Of a DNA stretch of 64,000 nucleotides, positions 51,501-57,500 are shown in pieces; positions within the stretch are counted from its first letter, which is position 1; each line of letters opens with the position of its first letter. The notes under the pieces are model-generated. The model was not told where the DNA came from. It ran no database searches and was given only the letters and a program-made list of their open reading frames with translations. The position numbers and the translations under genes were made by a program. This DNA is from Leguminivora glycinivorella (lineage: Eukaryota > Arthropoda > Insecta > Lepidoptera > Tortricidae), in contig NC_062991.1 in NCBI RefSeq assembly GCF_023078275.1, forward strand, positions 5,518,001 to 5,582,000. The letters run 5' to 3'.

Positions 51501-54500
51501 GTCATAATGAGGAGGCACACTGACATTTTATCCTGCTAGGCGGCGCCGGCGCCTGTGCAAGTGCCTAGGCATGTCACTGTCATTCATATGTGTGAGAGAA
51601 AAAAAAACATATCATCTTCTCGCTCTCACGTATGAAATTCTTTATCTGTGCAATGGACTAATAGAATGGCGCCATCTGTCATAACCTCCTCATTGGAAAA
51701 AGACTCCTCGTACTCTTTTCTAACTGATCTCCTAAAATTGATGATAAACTAATTGAGAAAGAGGCATTATAAAAACAAAACTAGGTAGTATGACTTTGCA
51801 CAAATCAAATAAAATAAAAAAGTAAGGTAGGTACAGCGAGGCAAATCTTGGGGCCATTGTAACTATTTTTTTTAATACTACTTCGGTGGCAAACAAGCGT
51901 ACGGCCCGCCTAATGGAAAGCGGTCACCATAACCTATGGACGCCTGCAACTCAAAGAGTGTCACATGCGCGTTGCCATCCCATTAGAAACTTGTACATTC
52001 CCTTTTGTTGCGTTAAATACACATAAAAAGGAGTGTACAAGTTCCAAGGAGGGTTCGGGTTGCCGACGACTCAAAGGACAATAGACGGAATATGTCAGTT
52101 CCGTAAGTCCTCCCGTCATCAGCACACTGCACCCTCGTTGAGCTCTGGCAGCCTTACTCATCGGCAGGAACACAACACTATGAGTAAGGTCTAGTGCTAT
52201 TTGGCTGCGGTCTTTTGGTCCATTGTAACTAATCCATTTTTTCATTATTACACTAACCAGTTAGATTTGTCCCCCAGTCGACATTTGCACCGCTGTACCT
52301 TATAAGTAAAAATATGAAGAAGGAAATATTTCACCCGAATAAAAACGTGTATTGAATAATTTTGGTTTATCCCAATGAACTGTACGAATAATCAACAATT
52401 TCACATTTACTTGATTTGTATCAGAAAACAAATGAACTAAGAATAGAACATAATGTCTGAGACATTTTGATTGTTTGTGTAGATATATTTCCTCCCAAGG
52501 AAGAGGCCACAGGCCAAGAGGTCCAGGCTGATGTTGGCCCAACGGAGCCAGTTAAAATTGGTATTACTTACTGAATGATGTAGCACGCCTGCTAGTTAAC
52601 TAGTTATAGTGCCTATTCGTTAGCCTACATCACACCTACTTCAATATTTTTAACATCAAATCAATTTATAATTTGTTGAAGTCATGGTCACTGCAGCTCA
52701 GTCGTTATTTTTTTTTCTATTTTGTTATCTTTTAGTAGTAGCTCAATGTTGCATGGTTTGGTAGTTCTCTTCAAATACGTATATTTACCATGATGCTAGT
52801 AAGTGTTTTTTTTATAAATTTAGTTGTGCTTTTTGTTTATAGAATAGACAATGCTATGGACAGAATCAGGTGACTTTTCGTTTGCATCTCTGATCCCGAT
52901 ATACACCGTGTTTCCGGTATCACTCAAAACCTCAGACACCCCAACTGATTTTTATTTTTTCAAACGTGTCTAGAGTGTTCATCTTTTAATCTGATGATTA
53001 TTATTTTTTCAAAAACTCAGCTAAATTGAATTTTTCATTTTCTGTACAGCTTTACTCGACTTTTAACTCTACACTCAATAAAATAATTGCTAGCTACCAT
53101 CATAAACCTTCAAACTATTTATTTGTGTACGTTACTGCAACGACATAAGGTTTAACAATAGACAGCTATGTCACTGTAAAGCACTTAAGCTTTGTCACAG
53201 TAAACTTCAAATTAGACAGATAATCGCAGTAAGCAAATTTAAACCTAACATTCAAAATGACGTTGTAATTTGGTTGGAGTTCAATTTGTTATGACTTATG
53301 ATAAACATTAAAAGTAAACTGACACACAACGTCAAATTCGTAGCGGAAAAAATAATCGTCCACGTAACCAGCCATTATTAATACCCCTAAATACTGAAAA
53401 AGGTATACAACCTCTAGCAATGTGATATGCACAATGTTGTATTACGAATTAGTAGAATGGGCACGTAAAAAATAACTAATAATACAAATTAAAACAAAAA
53501 ATATTACCCCCATTAAGATATAGCTCAATCGATTCTACTCTCGATTCTGAACAAACGGTTTTCAGGTTTTTAGTGTTAAGTGAAACACGGTGTAGTTTTA
53601 TATTTTTAATTTTGTCAGAGGCGATTGTGGTTTTAGTTACATTTATGTTAGGTACTTTCTTCTAATGCTTCAATATTTTCACAGAATCCTTCTTTTATCT
53701 TTCAGAAACCTCTCTATGGCAACCCATCGTCATCATCTGCGTATACTGCAGCTTACTACCAGTCTGGGTGTTCATCGTGTACCGTAACAAACACACGAAG
53801 TCTGTTCTCACAACTGGCTGGACTCCTGTCATCTCTGCGCTCTTCATCAGTGGGTAAGTTATTATCATTTTCTATGTATTCACTAAGTGCGCGACTGGTG
53901 CTGCCATAGTTATTTTTCTATGTTAAATCTTATAAAGTTAAGTTAGCACCAAAGGCGTTTGAGATAGCGCGAAAAGAGTTTCCTTCGTTTGACGGAAACT
54001 ATTTTGACTATTTCAGTCAGTCTCAGTACAAGACGTCCTGACACTGAACCAGCATAACTAATACGAACGTTTTCGGAAAAATACGAAGGGAAAACTTTTC
54101 GCACCATATCTGTAATGTTTGTCATTCCAAAAGATTACGTATTTTTGTGACAACACTGAACTCTTTTGCGCGCTATATCAAAATTGTTGAAATGGTTTTA
54201 GTATTTGAAACGACGTGATGATTAAGATATACAAAGTAATCGTAAAAGGCGTAAAGGAAGTATCTTCAGGTGGATGTTAGTTTAAAGTCACGGCGAGTTG
54301 ATCATAGTCAGGGACCAAACGACCTCTTTTACAAAAAGTCGTCGACATCTCTTCTAAATACCTAAAACAGGTATGGATGTGTTCCTCGTTATCTCCAGAT
54401 TACGAATTGACCTGTTTTAGTTTAAGGAGGGGGGACGGGTTGAGAAAAAGGGGGAGAAAGATGGCGGCCGACCATCATAGATATTTATTCACATCTCGAG

Positions 54501-57500
54501 TCCTATGGCACCAATCTGTTCGTGCAAGGTGTCGTTTGAAAGCTTATTAAACCTACTTTAATTGTTTTTAAATAACTATACTCATAAAAGTAACCGTTTA
54601 CGAAATATTTGAAAATATGTGTTTTTTTATCGCGCATTAATTGCACAAGTACTAGAAAAAATGCGTCTAACTCAATAAACAATAACTTTACCGCAATTGA
54701 TGTTATTATAAAATTTTCGCGTCTATTCATGCTCTTTCTAAAAATATAAGTTTCATTGGTATATGATAATATATAACCATGTAATTACGAATTTGGTTTA
54801 GCAGGAGTCACTCTGCCCGGTTGCAGAAATGGGCGCTGACCGTAGTAAAGTATTCAATATTTTTGAGGTCCTATTTTACGGATCCATATGCGAGAGGTAT
54901 CGTTTCAAAGCTAATTAAACTTACTATATTTTTTTATAAATAACTATAATCATAAAGGTAGCTGTTTAGAAAATATTTGAAAATATGTGTTTTATAGACC
55001 ATGAGTCGCACAAGTACCTACTGGTAAAAAATGCTTCTTAATCAATAAACAACAACTTTCCGGAATTGATGTTAGTATAAGATTTACGCGGAATTTCGTG
55101 TGCTTTCTAATAACATAAGTTTTATTGGTGTATGATATTATATAACTAAGTAATTACAAATATGGTTAAGTAGGGGCCACAGCGCCCGGCCACGTATGGA
55201 TGCTGACCGTCACCAAATTTTCTATATTTTTCAGATCCTATTTTATTTAACAGGAATCTTTTGAAAGCATATTATGCGTACTATCATTGGTTCTCAATAA
55301 TTTTAGTTGTAACTGTAGTAGCTAACGAAATATTTGAAAATATGCATTGGAACCGATGTGAGTAAAACATGCTTCTAGCTCAATGAATTATATTTTTTCC
55401 GCAATTGATATAAACATATTGATAATAACAAAATAAACGGCGAAATGTATGACCTTTTCAAATAATAAGTTTTGTCAGTATTGCATAAAGAATTAATGTT
55501 AATTTATCCATCATACTCACTGCGCACCGTCATATACATGGATGACCATTTTCGTTGCCGTTTTCATAATTTTTAAGATTGTATCTTGGTGCATGACCAA
55601 TAAACAATAACTTTAATGCTTTCTAAAAATATAAGTTTTATTGATGTATGATATTATACAACCAAGTAATTACGAATTTGGTTTAGCAGGTGTCACTGCA
55701 CCCCCGTGACGTAAATAGGTGCTGACCGTCGCCTAATTTTATGTATTTCTCAGATCCTATTTTAGCGATCAATTTGTGAGAGGTATCATTTGAAAGCATA
55801 TTATGCGTACTATCGTTACTTTTTAATAATTTTAGTCGTAATTGTAGAAGTTTACAAAATATTTGACAATATGTGTATTTTTACTGTATATGAATAGCAT
55901 TCGCACTGATACGAGTGAAACATGCTTCTAGCTCAATAAATTATATTTTTCCGCAATTGATATAATAACGAAATGAACCGCAAAATGTATGGCCTTTACA
56001 AAAAATGAGTTTTGTTAGATTTGCTTAAACAATTAATGTTAATTTGTCCACCATACCCACTGCGCACGGTCAATCGTCATATAAACGGATGTCCACCGCC
56101 GTTGCCTTAATTTCTTCATCATTTTACAGATTTTATTTTACTGATCAATTAAGTATATAAGTAAATTCGATACGTGATAGATTATATTTATTATGAATAT
56201 ACGATTAGTGAAATAAAATCATGAAAAAAGGCAAAGACGGTGGACATCCATTTATATGATGGTGCGCAGTAGGTGAGCTGAACAAATTCAAATTAATTGT
56301 TTATTTTTTTTATTTTTTTTTATTTAGGAGTACCAACAGATAATACATCTTACATGCTCTTAAATCTAGTTACAAAAGTCTAAACTGATGCTTATCCAAT
56401 TATAGGTAACCACAACTTACATAGGTGTCTTTTACCAGTGAACTACAGCTAAACATGCAATAATACCTAAACTTATTATTACCTAATAAGTACATAATTT
56501 AATACCGGTCCATTAAATTACAAAAAAAAAATAGTTTTACTACCTACATTTCAATACAAAAAAAAAAAAGAAGACAGGTTATTTGGTAACTATTATAATA
56601 TATTATATTACGCATTTTAAGGTATTGGTGGCTGTATATGGTACTATGTGATACCCAGTGTGCTAACATATTTTGTCACTTTCCTTTTGAATACAATACA
56701 AACAAACCAAACTTATTTTATGCAATACAAACCAAACTTATTTTTTGTGTAAGTCATACATTTTCCGTTTATTTTGTTATTATTTCAATTGCGGAAAACT
56801 ATAATTTATTGAGCTAGAAGCGTGTCTTATCAATGCCAATGCTATTCATGCACAGTAAAATACACATATTACTAATCAAATATTTTGTAAACTTCTACAG
56901 TTTCGACTTGAAATATTAGAAATAAAGATAGTACGCATAATATGCTTTCAAATGATACCTCTCACAAATTTATCAGTAAAATAGGATCTGAGTAACGTAG
57001 AAAATTTGGCGACGTCAGTCAGCACCCAATATCGTGACAGGGCGCAGTGACACCTGCTAAACCAAATTCGTAATTACTTGGTCATATATTATCATATACC
57101 AATAAAACTTATATTTTTAGAAAGCGCATGAAATTTCGCGTAAATTTTATAATAACATTAATTGCGGTAAAGTTATTGTTTATTAAGTTAGAAGCATTTT
57201 TTATCTGTATATGTGCAACTCGTGCTCGAAAAAAAAACTCATGTTTTCAAATATTTTGTAAACAGCTACCTTTATAACTATAGTTATTCAAAAATAATTA
57301 TAGTAGGTTTAATTTGCTTTCAAATGATACCTCTTACATATGGATCCGTAAAATAAGAACTTAAAAATATTGAATACTTTACTACGGTCAGCGCTCATTT
57401 TTATGCGACCGGCGGAGTGACCACTACGAAACAAAATTCGTAATTTAATGGTTAAATTATCAGTTACCAATAAAACTTATATTTTTAGAAAGCTCATGAA

